Origin: Oscillospiraceae bacterium
GTDB taxonomy: Bacteria; Bacillota; Clostridia; Oscillospirales; Oscillospiraceae
Direction: 5' to 3'
Assembly (NCBI GenBank): GCA_009781515.1
Contig: WQXY01000017.1
Span: forward strand, 1-49,129
DNA length: 49,129 nucleotides
In this document: positions 1 to 7,980 of the stretch, one piece after another
Layout of the letters: each line of letters opens with the position of its first letter
How positions within the stretch are numbered: position 1 is the stretch's first letter
Notes under the pieces: model-generated
What the model saw: only the letters and a program-made list of their open reading frames with translations
Databases searched by the model: none
Told to the model about the DNA's origin: nothing
Program-made: the position numbers and the translations under genes

Positions 1-968
1 ACCGTCTTAAAATGAAAACCTAAACCCTTAACTAAATCTTCGGCTTTTGCAACAAGCTCGTCAAATGCCGCAGGTGAGCCCTCGGGTGTTGTAAACTGGA
101 ACATTTCAACCTTGTTAAACTGATGCCCTCTCACCATTCCCCGCTCGTCCGAGCCGTAGGAGCCTGCCTCGCGACGAAAACATGGCGTGTATGAGAAGTA
201 TTTCTTCGGAAGCTCAGCCTCTGTCAAAATTTCATCGCGGTGCATTGACGCGAGAGCGGCTTCCGCTGTTGGAAGCATGTAGTGAATTCTATCGTCTGTG
301 GGATTTTCAATCTTAAAGACCTCGTCGGCAAATTTCGGAAATTGCCCCGCCGTCAAGCCACATTCATACACCAACATATAAGGAACCATAACAAACTCAT
401 AACCGTCGTTTATGTGTGCGTCCACAAAATAATTGAGAAGCGCCCACTCCAAGCGTGAACCAAGCCCGCGATATGTCCAAAATCCACTGCCTGCAAGCTT
501 AACACCACGCTCGTAGTCGATAAGACCAAGGCCGACGCACAAATCCATATGGTTTTTCGGCTCAAAGTCAAAGACATGCGGCTCTCCAAAACACCTTAAT
601 GTTTCGTTCTTTTCCTTGCCGCCCTCAGCAACATCGTCATCGGGAGGATTTGGCAATCTGAGCATTAAATCATCAAGCTCTGTTTCAACCTCGCGCAGCT
701 TATCATCGGCGGCGCGGATTTTTTCCTTTAGCTTATTTAAGTCTTCAAAGACAGCGGTTGTGTCCGCACCGTCTTTTTTCATCTGAGGAATTTGCTTCGA
801 CACTTTATTTTGCTCGGCTTTGTCGGTCTCGCTCTCGGTTATAAGAGCGCGCCGCTCCAAGTCAAGTGCTATAATCTTGTCTATTTGAGCGCTGTAGTCT
901 GCACCTTTCTTCAAAAGGCTCTTCTTAACAGCGTCCGAAGTTTCTCTTATAAGTTTAATATCAATCAT
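1..968 (-). CDS. serS: Seryl-tRNA synthetase, C-terminus cut by window edge
   Basis: Charges tRNA-Ser with serine in the cytoplasm. About 322 N-terminal residues are visible. The start MIDIKLIRE is followed by a long charged helical region (about residues 25-100), the tRNA-binding coiled-coil arm of SerRS. The class II core follows, with the motif 2 region FRREAGSYGSDERG and then VRGHQFNKVEMF, which carries the active-site arginines. Motif 3 lies beyond the window. The ATG at 968 lies 3 bases past the parB stop codon, so serS is the last visible gene of the parA-parB-serS string, with no room for a T-box leader. It is not in the supplied ORF list because it runs off the edge. Sure of identity; completeness unknown. 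Confidence 0.97.
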   Translation of the reverse strand, partial: MIDIKLIRETSDAVKKSLLKKGADYSAQIDKIIALDLERRALITESETDKAEQNKVSKQIPQMKKDGADTTAVFEDLNKLKEKIRAADDKLREVETELDDLMLRLPNPPDDDVAEGGKEKNETLRCFGEPHVFDFEPKNHMDLCVGLGLIDYERGVKLAGSGFWTYRGLGSRLEWALLNYFVDAHINDGYEFVMVPYMLVYECGLTAGQFPKFADEVFKIENPTDDRIHYMLPTAEAALASMHRDEILTEAELPKKYFSYTPCFRREAGSYGSDERGMVRGHQFNKVEMFQFTTPEGSPAAFDELVAKAEDLVKGLGFHFKT

Positions 969-971
969 TTC

Positions 972-1838
972 TTATTCCTCACCCACGCGATCAAGCAGCA
1001 TATCAAACAAAACGTCAAAATCTTCGGGGTCGTAATACTCTATCTCGATTTTGCCTTTGCCCCTGCCTTGTTTGATTGTTACGCGCCGTCCCATATTTGC
1101 CGTCAGCTGATTTTGTGCCTCGAGCAGATAGTTTACCTCACGTCCGCGTTGCATTTTAGAGCTTACAGACTTTTCTTTTCCGAATTTTTTTACAAACGCC
1201 TCAACTTCGCGAACGCTCATATCGCTTGCAACCACAACCTTTGCGGCAGCACGCATATCATCTTCGCCCTTTAGTGCAAGCAGCGCTCTTGCGCTTCCTG
1301 CAGACAGCTCATTTCGTAAAATAAGCTCCTTTAGCTCGTCGGGCAAAGCGAGCAAACGCATAGAGTTTGCCACAGACGGGCGCGATTTGCTGACCCTTTT
1401 GGCAACTTCTTCCTGCGTCATATTAAATTCTTCCATAAGAGCCTTGTAGCCGCGGGCTTCTTCAAGGGGGCTTAAGTCCTCGCGCTGCAGGTTTTCAACC
1501 ATTGCAAGCTCAAGAGCCCTCTGGTCGTCTGCAACAACAACACGTACGGGAGCATCTGCAAGTCCTGCTTCCCGCGCCGCACGCCACCTACGCTCGCCTG
1601 CAATTATTTGGTAATACCCGCCCTCAATGCTGCGCACCATAATAGGCGACAAAATGCCGTGCTCCCGAATTGAGTCCGCAAGCTCCGCAATTTTTTCCTG
1701 CTCAAAGACAGTTCGAGGCTGGTCGCTTTTTGGTTCTATGCGCTGCAGGGAGATATATTCAAAATCGCGAGCTGCCGTATCATTTGCAGCATCACCCAAG
1801 AGAGCACCAAGCCCTGTACCTAAACCCTTTTTACTCAT
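972..1838 (-). CDS. parB: Chromosome-partition protein ParB (Spo0J)
   Basis: Binds parS sites and loads onto DNA as a CTP-dependent clamp to segregate the origin region together with ParA. The 288-residue length is normal for Spo0J. The ParB N-terminal domain (about 27-115) carries GERRWRAA at 81-88, the CTP-binding motif. A helix-turn-helix follows at about 141-162 (TQEEVAKRVSKSRPSV), with a C-terminal dimerisation domain rich in basic residues. It follows parA by 15 bases with the ribosome site AAGGATG and precedes serS by 3 bases. No parS consensus was found by eye in the window. Identity is firm. Confidence 0.97.
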   Translation of the reverse strand: MSKKGLGTGLGALLGDAANDTAARDFEYISLQRIEPKSDQPRTVFEQEKIAELADSIREHGILSPIMVRSIEGGYYQIIAGERRWRAAREAGLADAPVRVVVADDQRALELAMVENLQREDLSPLEEARGYKALMEEFNMTQEEVAKRVSKSRPSVANSMRLLALPDELKELILRNELSAGSARALLALKGEDDMRAAAKVVVASDMSVREVEAFVKKFGKEKSVSSKMQRGREVNYLLEAQNQLTANMGRRVTIKQGRGKGKIEIEYYDPEDFDVLFDMLLDRVGEE

Positions 1839-1853
1839 TCGTTTTCATCCTTA

Positions 1854-2612
1854 TTATTTATTTCTCTTAATAAATTCCTTGGCAAGCTCATGGTATGTAA
1901 GAGCGCCGCGCGAGGTTTTGTCATATACCGAAATTGGCTTGCCGTGGCTTGGCGCTTCCGCAATCCGAACACTTCGCGGTATTGCCACGTTATATGTTTT
2001 CTCTTTGAAGTATTTTTTGATTTCTACGGTTATCTGCGAGGAAAGATTTGTGCGCGTGTCAAACATGGTGAGCAAAACACCTTCGATTTCAAGAGCCGGA
2101 TTTAAGTTTTTCTTAATCATTCGGATTGTCGCCATTAAATCCGAAAGCCCCTCAAGAGCAAAGTATTCACACTGCACGGGAATAAGCACCGTATCTGCGG
2201 CACAAAGCGAGTTGAGTGTAAGCATTTCAAGCGACGGCGGGCAATCAATAAAGATATAGTCGTAGTTGTCGCGAACCTGTGACAATACGGTTTTCAGCAC
2301 ATATTCGCGGTTTTCCATTCCAACAAGCTCCACGCCCGCCCCCGACATCACCTTGTTTGACGGCAGCAAATCGCCGTAGGGCGTGCTGCGTATTGCATCA
2401 ATGGTTGCAATACCGTCAATGAGCACATTATAAATGCTGTGTACGCTTTTTTCCTTGTTTACGCCCATGCCGGATGTGGCATTACTTTGGGGGTCCATAT
2501 CACACAAGAGCACCTTGACACCTAATTCGGTCAACGCTGCACACAAACTTATGCAGGTTGTTGTTTTACCAACCCCGCCCTTTTGGTTCGCAACTGCGAC
2601 GAGTTTACCCAT
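1854..2612 (-). CDS. parA: Chromosome-partition ATPase ParA (Soj)
   Basis: Deviant Walker-A ATPase that binds DNA nonspecifically and, with ParB, moves origins; Soj homologues also act on DnaA. At 252 residues it has no N-terminal HTH, so it is the small chromosomal type. The deviant Walker A KGGVGKTTT lies at residues 11-19, with CDMDPQSN as switch I and DYIFIDCPPSLEMLT as Walker B. The ATG follows CTGGAGAAATTAA, a usable ribosome site. It starts 14 bases after the stop of the CheX-like gene, with no promoter visible between, so it appears to be transcribed from the chemotaxis operon. Identity is firm. Confidence 0.97.
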   Translation of the reverse strand: MGKLVAVANQKGGVGKTTTCISLCAALTELGVKVLLCDMDPQSNATSGMGVNKEKSVHSIYNVLIDGIATIDAIRSTPYGDLLPSNKVMSGAGVELVGMENREYVLKTVLSQVRDNYDYIFIDCPPSLEMLTLNSLCAADTVLIPVQCEYFALEGLSDLMATIRMIKKNLNPALEIEGVLLTMFDTRTNLSSQITVEIKKYFKEKTYNVAIPRSVRIAEAPSHGKPISVYDKTSRGALTYHELAKEFIKRNK

Positions 2613-2626
2613 TTAATTTCTCCAGA

Positions 2627-3091
2627 CTAATAAAAGACTACCTTTAATTTGATTGACATATTATCACACATTAAATGCCTTGTGACAATACTAACTCTCT
2701 TTTTTGATTGTATTGACATGTCCTTGCCGCGGAGAATAAACAGCGGCGAGAGCGTATAAAGCGTTCCCGCTGCGTTAAAACGAAGCTTTGCATTTCCTGC
2801 AGTCATGTTTGCAAGCTCGCACAGTGCATCGTCTATTTCGTCAGGCGATACTTCATCGTCCTTACCTCCTGTCATGGAAGCACAAAGCTTGCGGGAAACG
2901 GCTTCGTTTGCCGAAATAAATAACATGCCGTTATTGTCGCCGTAAAGACTTAAAAAGCTCACCAAATCGTCAAGCTCAATAGTGCTCTCTTCGGAAACAA
3001 TTGAAAAGCCAAGCCCCGTGGCGGTGGTCAGCACATCAACCAGTGCATCGGAAAATAATGTTGCAATCTTATCCAATGTGTACTCTTTCAT
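2627..3091 (-). CDS. CheX-like chemotaxis phosphatase
   Basis: Probably removes phosphate from CheY-P. With the chosen start it has 154 residues. It shows one copy of the CheC/CheX phosphatase motif ExxN: E92-L-A-N95, followed by MTAGNAK (family pattern E-x-x-N-M-x-x-G-x-A). CheX proteins have a single such helix, CheC usually two. An upstream in-frame start at 3118 would overlap cheY by 28 bases. The ATG at 3091 is preferred because GGGGAGGCGAC lies directly upstream and its A is shared with the cheY stop (TAATG). The immediate pairing with cheY supports the role. FliN-like or CheC function is less likely. Confidence 0.85.
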   Translation of the reverse strand: MKEYTLDKIATLFSDALVDVLTTATGLGFSIVSEESTIELDDLVSFLSLYGDNNGMLFISANEAVSRKLCASMTGGKDDEVSPDEIDDALCELANMTAGNAKLRFNAAGTLYTLSPLFILRGKDMSIQSKKRVSIVTRHLMCDNMSIKLKVVFY

Positions 3092-3471
3092 TAAAGGTCG
3101 CCTCCCCAGCCAATACATTCATTAATTTTTATTACCAAGTCCTCAACGGTAAAGGGTTTCGTCAGATAATTAGCAGCTCCTGCTTTTATTGCAGCAACGA
3201 TACTGGTTTTTTGACCCTCTGTAGTAACCATCATAACCGGTAAATCGTGCATGTTTTCGTCTTCTTTAATTTCAAGGAGAACATCAAATCCGCTTTTATC
3301 GGGCATGTTCCAGTCAAGCAAGACAAGGTCAAACTCGCTATGCCTTTCAGCAAGAATTTCAAGGGCCTCAATCCCGTCGGCAGCCTCCTCCGCTTGCATA
3401 TTTAGAGCATCGGCAACCGCTTTGATAATCTTCCTTGTTACAGACGAGTCATCAACTACAAGAAGTTTCAT
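3091..3471 (-). CDS. cheY: Single-domain response regulator CheY
   Basis: Receives phosphate from CheA and signals to the flagellar switch. The 126 residues are a stand-alone receiver: acidic pair D7-D8, phosphoacceptor D53 in LLDWNMPDKSG, the MVTTEG switch threonine near 83, and K105 in LTKPF. Its ATG overlaps the cheR stop (AAATGA), with AGGGAGATGCTTAA before it. The order cheR-cheY-phosphatase is typical for a self-contained chemotaxis operon. No DNA-binding domain is present. Identity is firm; its target motor genes are outside the window. Confidence 0.95.
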   Translation of the reverse strand: MKLLVVDDSSVTRKIIKAVADALNMQAEEAADGIEALEILAERHSEFDLVLLDWNMPDKSGFDVLLEIKEDENMHDLPVMMVTTEGQKTSIVAAIKAGAANYLTKPFTVEDLVIKINECIGWGGDL

Positions 3472-4346
3472 TTAAGCATCTCCCTTTTTTGATAATATGT
3501 AATATTCCCACAGGAATTTGAGTTATAAAGGTCTGTAAACATATCAAGCAGCGCGTAGGTTCCGGTAAAAACTATGCCGGGATTATTTAATGCTTCATGC
3601 ATTTTCCGGATTACTTCCATTTTGAGTTCGTCAGAGAAGTATATTAGTATATACCTGCAAAAGATTATGTCAAACTTTTCAAAGCAAGTAAAGGGGTTTT
3701 GCAGATTAAATGCTCTAAACTCTACGGCAGTGCGGATTTTTTCGTCAATATCCCATGAAGTGCCTTTTTGCTTAAAATAACGCTCTATGTAGAAATCGCT
3801 CAAACCGCGGGACATACTGATTTTATCATATCTGCCTTTTTTTGCTATATCCAAAACATCGCTTGATATATCTGTTGCAAAAAACTCAAAGTCCGACAGC
3901 TTAACGCTATGAATATTATTTTTGCGAAGATAGTTATCAACGCACATAACGGTAGAGTATATTTCCTGCCCCGTAGAAGCAGCGGCGCTCCAAATTCTGA
4001 CCTTATTTCTTTTTCCCAAGGAGATATCTTCAATTAAAGACGGCAGGATGTCATTTTCTAAAACTGTCCACGGTTCATTATCGCGAAACCATTTTGTTTC
4101 ATTGGTTGTAATGGCGTTTACTATCTTTTGCATCATCTGCAGGCTGTTATCAGCAATTATATAATCGTAAAACTTGCCGAAAGTTTCAATGCCGACCTGT
4201 GCCATATGCTTGGAAAGGCGTGTTTCAAGCAGGTAGGTTTTTTCCCGCGAAATGACTATTCCGCTGTGCTCGGCAATATAATTTCGAAACAGACAAAATT
4301 CCGACTCATTTATCGAAACCTGTGAAGGTTGTTTGAAAATAGGCAC
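3468..4346 (-). CDS. cheR: Chemoreceptor methyltransferase CheR
   Basis: Uses S-adenosylmethionine to methylate glutamates of chemoreceptors for adaptation. At 292 residues it has the CheR N-terminal all-alpha domain (about 15-75), the motif TNETKWFRD at 81-89 (family TNETxFFRD), and the SAM motif WSAAASTGQEIYS at about 119-131 (family WSAGCSTGEE). DIIFCRYILIYF further on resembles the NVLIYF segment. No TPR tail is present. It starts with GTG directly after the cheB stop (TAA then GTG), with GGGAG eight bases upstream. Identity is firm. Confidence 0.95.
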   Translation of the reverse strand: MPIFKQPSQVSINESEFCLFRNYIAEHSGIVISREKTYLLETRLSKHMAQVGIETFGKFYDYIIADNSLQMMQKIVNAITTNETKWFRDNEPWTVLENDILPSLIEDISLGKRNKVRIWSAAASTGQEIYSTVMCVDNYLRKNNIHSVKLSDFEFFATDISSDVLDIAKKGRYDKISMSRGLSDFYIERYFKQKGTSWDIDEKIRTAVEFRAFNLQNPFTCFEKFDIIFCRYILIYFSDELKMEVIRKMHEALNNPGIVFTGTYALLDMFTDLYNSNSCGNITYYQKREMLK

Positions 4347-5420
4347 TTATCTTACTCCCAAAGACTCAATGATGTTTGATATTTTGTCCAAGTCAACAAT
4401 CCTGTCAGCCAAGCCTGCTTCTTCTACAACGCGAGGCATTCCGTAAACAACACAGGTTTGCTCGCTTTGAACAATGCAAAAACAGTCTTTCTTGCTCTTT
4501 AGTTTTGCGATACCCTCGCACCCGTCACTTCCCATACCTGTTAAAACAATAATTAAAACTTTTTTGACAGAGAGCGTATCTGCGGCAGACTCAAAGAGCA
4601 CATCGGCTGCCGGACGTACACCGCCAATCGGCGGAGAATCGTCGAGCACAATTTTTCGTCTAACACCAAGCCTTGTGTGAACGCCTCCGGGTGCTATATA
4701 TACTGTCCCCGAGGTGACAAGCTCCCCGTTTTGTGCGACCTTTACCTTGAGTTTGGACTTTCTGTCCATGTTCTGAGCCATAGTATCAATAAAATGCTCG
4801 GGCATATGCTGAATAATTACAATTGGTATGCTTAGTGTTGCAGGTAGTTCGGGGATTATGAGCTCAAGCGCTGACGGGCCTCCGGTTGAAGCAGCTATGA
4901 GAATTATATCCGGTCGAAAGTTCATATCCTCGGGAACTTCCGAAACAGGTTTTGCCGTAGTCTCGGTCAAGACCGCTGCTTGTTTTTTGCCTACACTGCC
5001 GCTTGCAACAGGCTTTGTGGTATACATGCCTAAGTGCTTTACAATCTCCCGAAGTTTTTGCCTTATAATAATAAGATTATCATTATAACTGTCATAGATA
5101 GGTTTTGTCATGCATTCGTTAGCGCCGACAGACATAATCTCTTCAAAGAATTTAAGGTTTGACTGTGAGGGGTTTGCCGCTATCAGAATGTATGCATCGG
5201 GCTGTACTCTTTTGATATCACGGACGAGCGGGACAATCCCCGTGCCGGTTAGTTCATCGTCTATAACGATGATATCATAACTGCAACGGCATACTAATGC
5301 AATAGTTTCATCGTTACAACCTACAAATGTAAGCGCCGCGGTCTTGTTTATACCCATAATACTGCGGGCAAACATTTTTCTGTAAACCGGCGATTCGTCG
5401 GCAATTAGAACACTAAACAT
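4347..5420 (-). CDS. cheB: Chemotaxis methylesterase/deamidase CheB
   Basis: Removes methyl groups from receptors and opposes CheR. The N-terminal receiver (1-125) keeps an acidic pair (D8-E9), a possible phosphoacceptor D54 in VIDDELTG and K106 in MTKPI, but lacks the usual M-P-x-M-D-G after the aspartate. A linker (130-168) leads to the esterase domain with catalytic S178 (AASTGGPS), H205 (QHMPEHF) and D299 (GMGSDG). The 357-residue length is normal. It follows the MCP by 5 bases and abuts cheR. The esterase identity is firm; how well the divergent receiver is phosphorylated is open. Confidence 0.95.
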   Translation of the reverse strand: MFSVLIADESPVYRKMFARSIMGINKTAALTFVGCNDETIALVCRCSYDIIVIDDELTGTGIVPLVRDIKRVQPDAYILIAANPSQSNLKFFEEIMSVGANECMTKPIYDSYNDNLIIIRQKLREIVKHLGMYTTKPVASGSVGKKQAAVLTETTAKPVSEVPEDMNFRPDIILIAASTGGPSALELIIPELPATLSIPIVIIQHMPEHFIDTMAQNMDRKSKLKVKVAQNGELVTSGTVYIAPGGVHTRLGVRRKIVLDDSPPIGGVRPAADVLFESAADTLSVKKVLIIVLTGMGSDGCEGIAKLKSKKDCFCIVQSEQTCVVYGMPRVVEEAGLADRIVDLDKISNIIESLGVR

Positions 5421-5425
5421 GTCAA

Positions 5426-7435
5426 TTAATTTCCGGTTACCATATTGCTGACAGAACCCTCAAGCTCGGCAGCAATTTCAAGCAGAGAAGCACTTGCGTC
5501 TTTTGTAATATCTGCACTTTCGTGTACAGCGCTTGCCTCACCGTGTATAAGCTGGAGGTTCTTTGAAATTTCTACAAGCCCGCCTGCCATTTCGGTTGCG
5601 GTGCGGTTTATTTCGCTGATGTTGTTGGAAGCGCGCTCTGAGTTCATAGCTATTTCCTGTGTGCCGATAACAAGCTCCGCAGTGGACTTGGCAATTTCAT
5701 TAACACCTTTTGTAGACTCCACAACGCTCTTTGTAACAGAAGCGGCATTTTCGGAAATCCTGCTGATTTCGCCGGAAATTTCGCTCAGGCTGCGCGCAGC
5801 AGAGGCAGACTCTGATGCAATTCGGTCGCTTCGTTTTTCCTGCTCGTTTATTTCATGAGCAGAAGAGTTGACATATTCAGACATAGCGTTAATTATAGCG
5901 GTAATTTCAGATACTGCTTTAACAGCATCAGACATGCTTGCTTGCATTTTATTAATCTGGGTGCTTATTTCGTCTGTGGAGTCTGCAGTCTGTTTTGCAA
6001 GCTCCTTAACTTCGTTTGCAACAACCATAAAGCCTTTTCCTGCTTCGCCTGCTCCCGCAGCCTCAATTGCGGCGTTGAGTGCAAGCATGTTTGTCTGGTC
6101 GGCAATGTCGCTGATAACACTGACGATTTTGCCGATTTGCAAGCTCGCTTCTTCGAGACGCGAAATTATCTCGTTGGTATTTTTCGCTTTTTCGTCCGCG
6201 TCTGACATTTTATTTTTTGCTTCGGTACTATGTGAGCTGACAACAAGAATTGATTTGTTAATTTCGTCAACACTCTTGGCGACACTGTTAAAGGCTTCAG
6301 ACACAAGAGAAACAGAACCTGATGCTTTATTAATGCTTGTTTGGATATTGTCAACGAGAGTATTGGACTGGACAACCCTTGTGCTGGTCTGCTCGGCGGC
6401 AGCAGCAACGGTACTGATAGTGGAGTTTATTTCTTCGATAGATGATGCAACCGCACTGATATGAGTGCTTGCCGTAGAGAGAGCATTTGAGGATTGTGTC
6501 ATACCCGCAGAAAATTCTTCTGTAGCAGTGCTGACAGATGCGGTTCTTTCGTTAAGCCCCTTACTGTTGGTTGACATATGTGAAGATACTGTAAGAAGCT
6601 CGGTTGCTGATTTACGCATCTTTTCTGCGTTTTCACGAAGTCCGTTAATGGTCTTGCGGTTGAATTCCATAAGTTGATTACAAACTTTGAAAAATTCGCC
6701 AAACTCAGCACCATAATCATCGGGGAAGGTTATGGTGAAATCACCCTCTGATACTTTTTTAACAAGGTCCGTGCCGACAATCAAGGGTTTGCTGATTGAG
6801 ATTGAAAAATAAATTCCGAAAATCATAACTACAAGAAAGCCCGAAATTGTGATAATTACCAATCGCGCTACAGCAAACTCGGAGCGGCTGATGTTCTCTT
6901 CCGTAACGGTTCTTCCGTACGAAAGCCTTAGGGAAGTAAGGCGCGCCAATATATCAACAATGTCGGAAGCAAGAGGGTCAAGGTCTTTTAATATGAACTC
7001 GCGTATATCTTCTTCATCTTGCAGCATTGCTTTTATTGTTTCGAGCTTGTCGGAATACGTGCTCAGCTTAACTGTCAGCTCGTTATAACGCTGCTGACCC
7101 TCCTCGAGGATTATTGTTGTCGAAAAAACATTCATTTTCTCTTTAACGATATCGAGATTTCCTTTCATTAACTCAAGGAGCTCAAGCTTGCGAGCCAAGG
7201 ACGTCTCATATGCAAGGTCACGACCGGATGTAACCAAAGAGCCTGCAGAAATACGCGACTCTAAAACCATTTCCAACGGCACAATTATATTGTTTTCGTT
7301 GTAGTGGTTCTTTTCAACAGCCAAGTTCAGGTCGTCGATAGCAAAGAACAAAATGCTCAGCATAATGAGTATTGCAAAGATAAATGCAATAATAAGTTTT
7401 GTCCTTACACTTATGTTTCTGAAAAATTTAATCAT
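5426..7435 (-). CDS. Methyl-accepting chemotaxis protein (membrane receptor)
   Basis: Senses an unknown ligand and controls CheA. Of 669 residues, TM1 is at about 14-33, followed by an extracellular helical region of about 155 residues, TM2 at about 190-212 and a HAMP domain. The long signalling coiled coil has its hairpin tip near 440-480 ([24 protein letters not shown]), the contact site for CheA and CheW. The sensor region is mostly helical, resembling four-helix-bundle sensors, with no cache motif seen. The 3-base gap from cheW and 5-base gap to cheB make it the cognate receptor of this operon. Ligand unknown. Confidence 0.95.
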   Translation of the reverse strand: MIKFFRNISVRTKLIIAFIFAILIMLSILFFAIDDLNLAVEKNHYNENNIIVPLEMVLESRISAGSLVTSGRDLAYETSLARKLELLELMKGNLDIVKEKMNVFSTTIILEEGQQRYNELTVKLSTYSDKLETIKAMLQDEEDIREFILKDLDPLASDIVDILARLTSLRLSYGRTVTEENISRSEFAVARLVIITISGFLVVMIFGIYFSISISKPLIVGTDLVKKVSEGDFTITFPDDYGAEFGEFFKVCNQLMEFNRKTINGLRENAEKMRKSATELLTVSSHMSTNSKGLNERTASVSTATEEFSAGMTQSSNALSTASTHISAVASSIEEINSTISTVAAAAEQTSTRVVQSNTLVDNIQTSINKASGSVSLVSEAFNSVAKSVDEINKSILVVSSHSTEAKNKMSDADEKAKNTNEIISRLEEASLQIGKIVSVISDIADQTNMLALNAAIEAAGAGEAGKGFMVVANEVKELAKQTADSTDEISTQINKMQASMSDAVKAVSEITAIINAMSEYVNSSAHEINEQEKRSDRIASESASAARSLSEISGEISRISENAASVTKSVVESTKGVNEIAKSTAELVIGTQEIAMNSERASNNISEINRTATEMAGGLVEISKNLQLIHGEASAVHESADITKDASASLLEIAAELEGSVSNMVTGN

Positions 7436-7438
7436 TAT

Positions 7439-7969
7439 TTAGTCCCCCGTTTCAATATTTTCGGTATTGTTTCCGTTCTTTTCCTTATCGGCATTTGCCT
7501 TATTTTTGCTATGTGCGTGCTCTTTTTTTGTTTTATATCCATCTGATATTTGATGAAGGTCAACTATTCTGTAGAGTGTCCCCTCTATTTCAACTATTGA
7601 CGAAATACATGAATGTCCCTTCGACTGCGTCGGGTGCACATACGGTTTTGCATCGCTTTCATCTATATTTATTAAGTCTCCCGCCTCGTCTATGGCTAAT
7701 CCCAACTGGTCCTCGTCGCCGGATATAGGCTTAAAGATGACAGTGCTGAAGCTCTCAAAGCCACGTCCGCGTTGCAGGGCGTCTGTGCGTTCAAGATAGG
7801 CCTGCAGACAAAGAACGGAAATAACCCTACCTTTGAAATTCGCAATGCCGACAATTTCGCCGGGTGCGGTAGGCACAGGGGTAATCGGTATTTTACGGAC
7901 TACCGTCTGTACGAGAGACACATCAATGGCAAAAAACTCACCGTCTACAATAAAGCTTAAGGCTTGCAC
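7439..7969 (-). CDS. cheW: CheW coupling protein with charged tail
   Basis: Scaffold joining receptor and CheA. Residues 1-145 form one CheW domain (MQALSFIVDGEFFAIDV, then PGEIVGIANFKGRVISVLCL, the typical beta-barrel core). After it comes an unusual hydrophilic tail of about 30 residues rich in Lys, Asn, Asp and Glu, probably disordered. The start is GTG, chosen because GAGGAGGTTATAA precedes it and the cheA TGA lies just before that site. The 11-base gap from cheA and 3-base gap to the MCP fit co-translation. Identity is firm. Confidence 0.93.
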   Translation of the reverse strand: MQALSFIVDGEFFAIDVSLVQTVVRKIPITPVPTAPGEIVGIANFKGRVISVLCLQAYLERTDALQRGRGFESFSTVIFKPISGDEDQLGLAIDEAGDLINIDESDAKPYVHPTQSKGHSCISSIVEIEGTLYRIVDLHQISDGYKTKKEHAHSKNKANADKEKNGNNTENIETGD

Positions 7970-7980
7970 TTATAACCTCC

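Noticed and set aside
792-1274. 160-codon open frame on the plus strand across serS and parB
   Set aside because: Antisense to two firm genes; Cys/Phe/Tyr-rich composition typical of a shadow.
5868-6464. 198-codon open frame on the plus strand inside the MCP gene
   Set aside because: It is antisense to the conserved signalling domain; its composition (runs of Ser/Ala/Leu) is the mirror of the coiled coil and it has no ribosome site.
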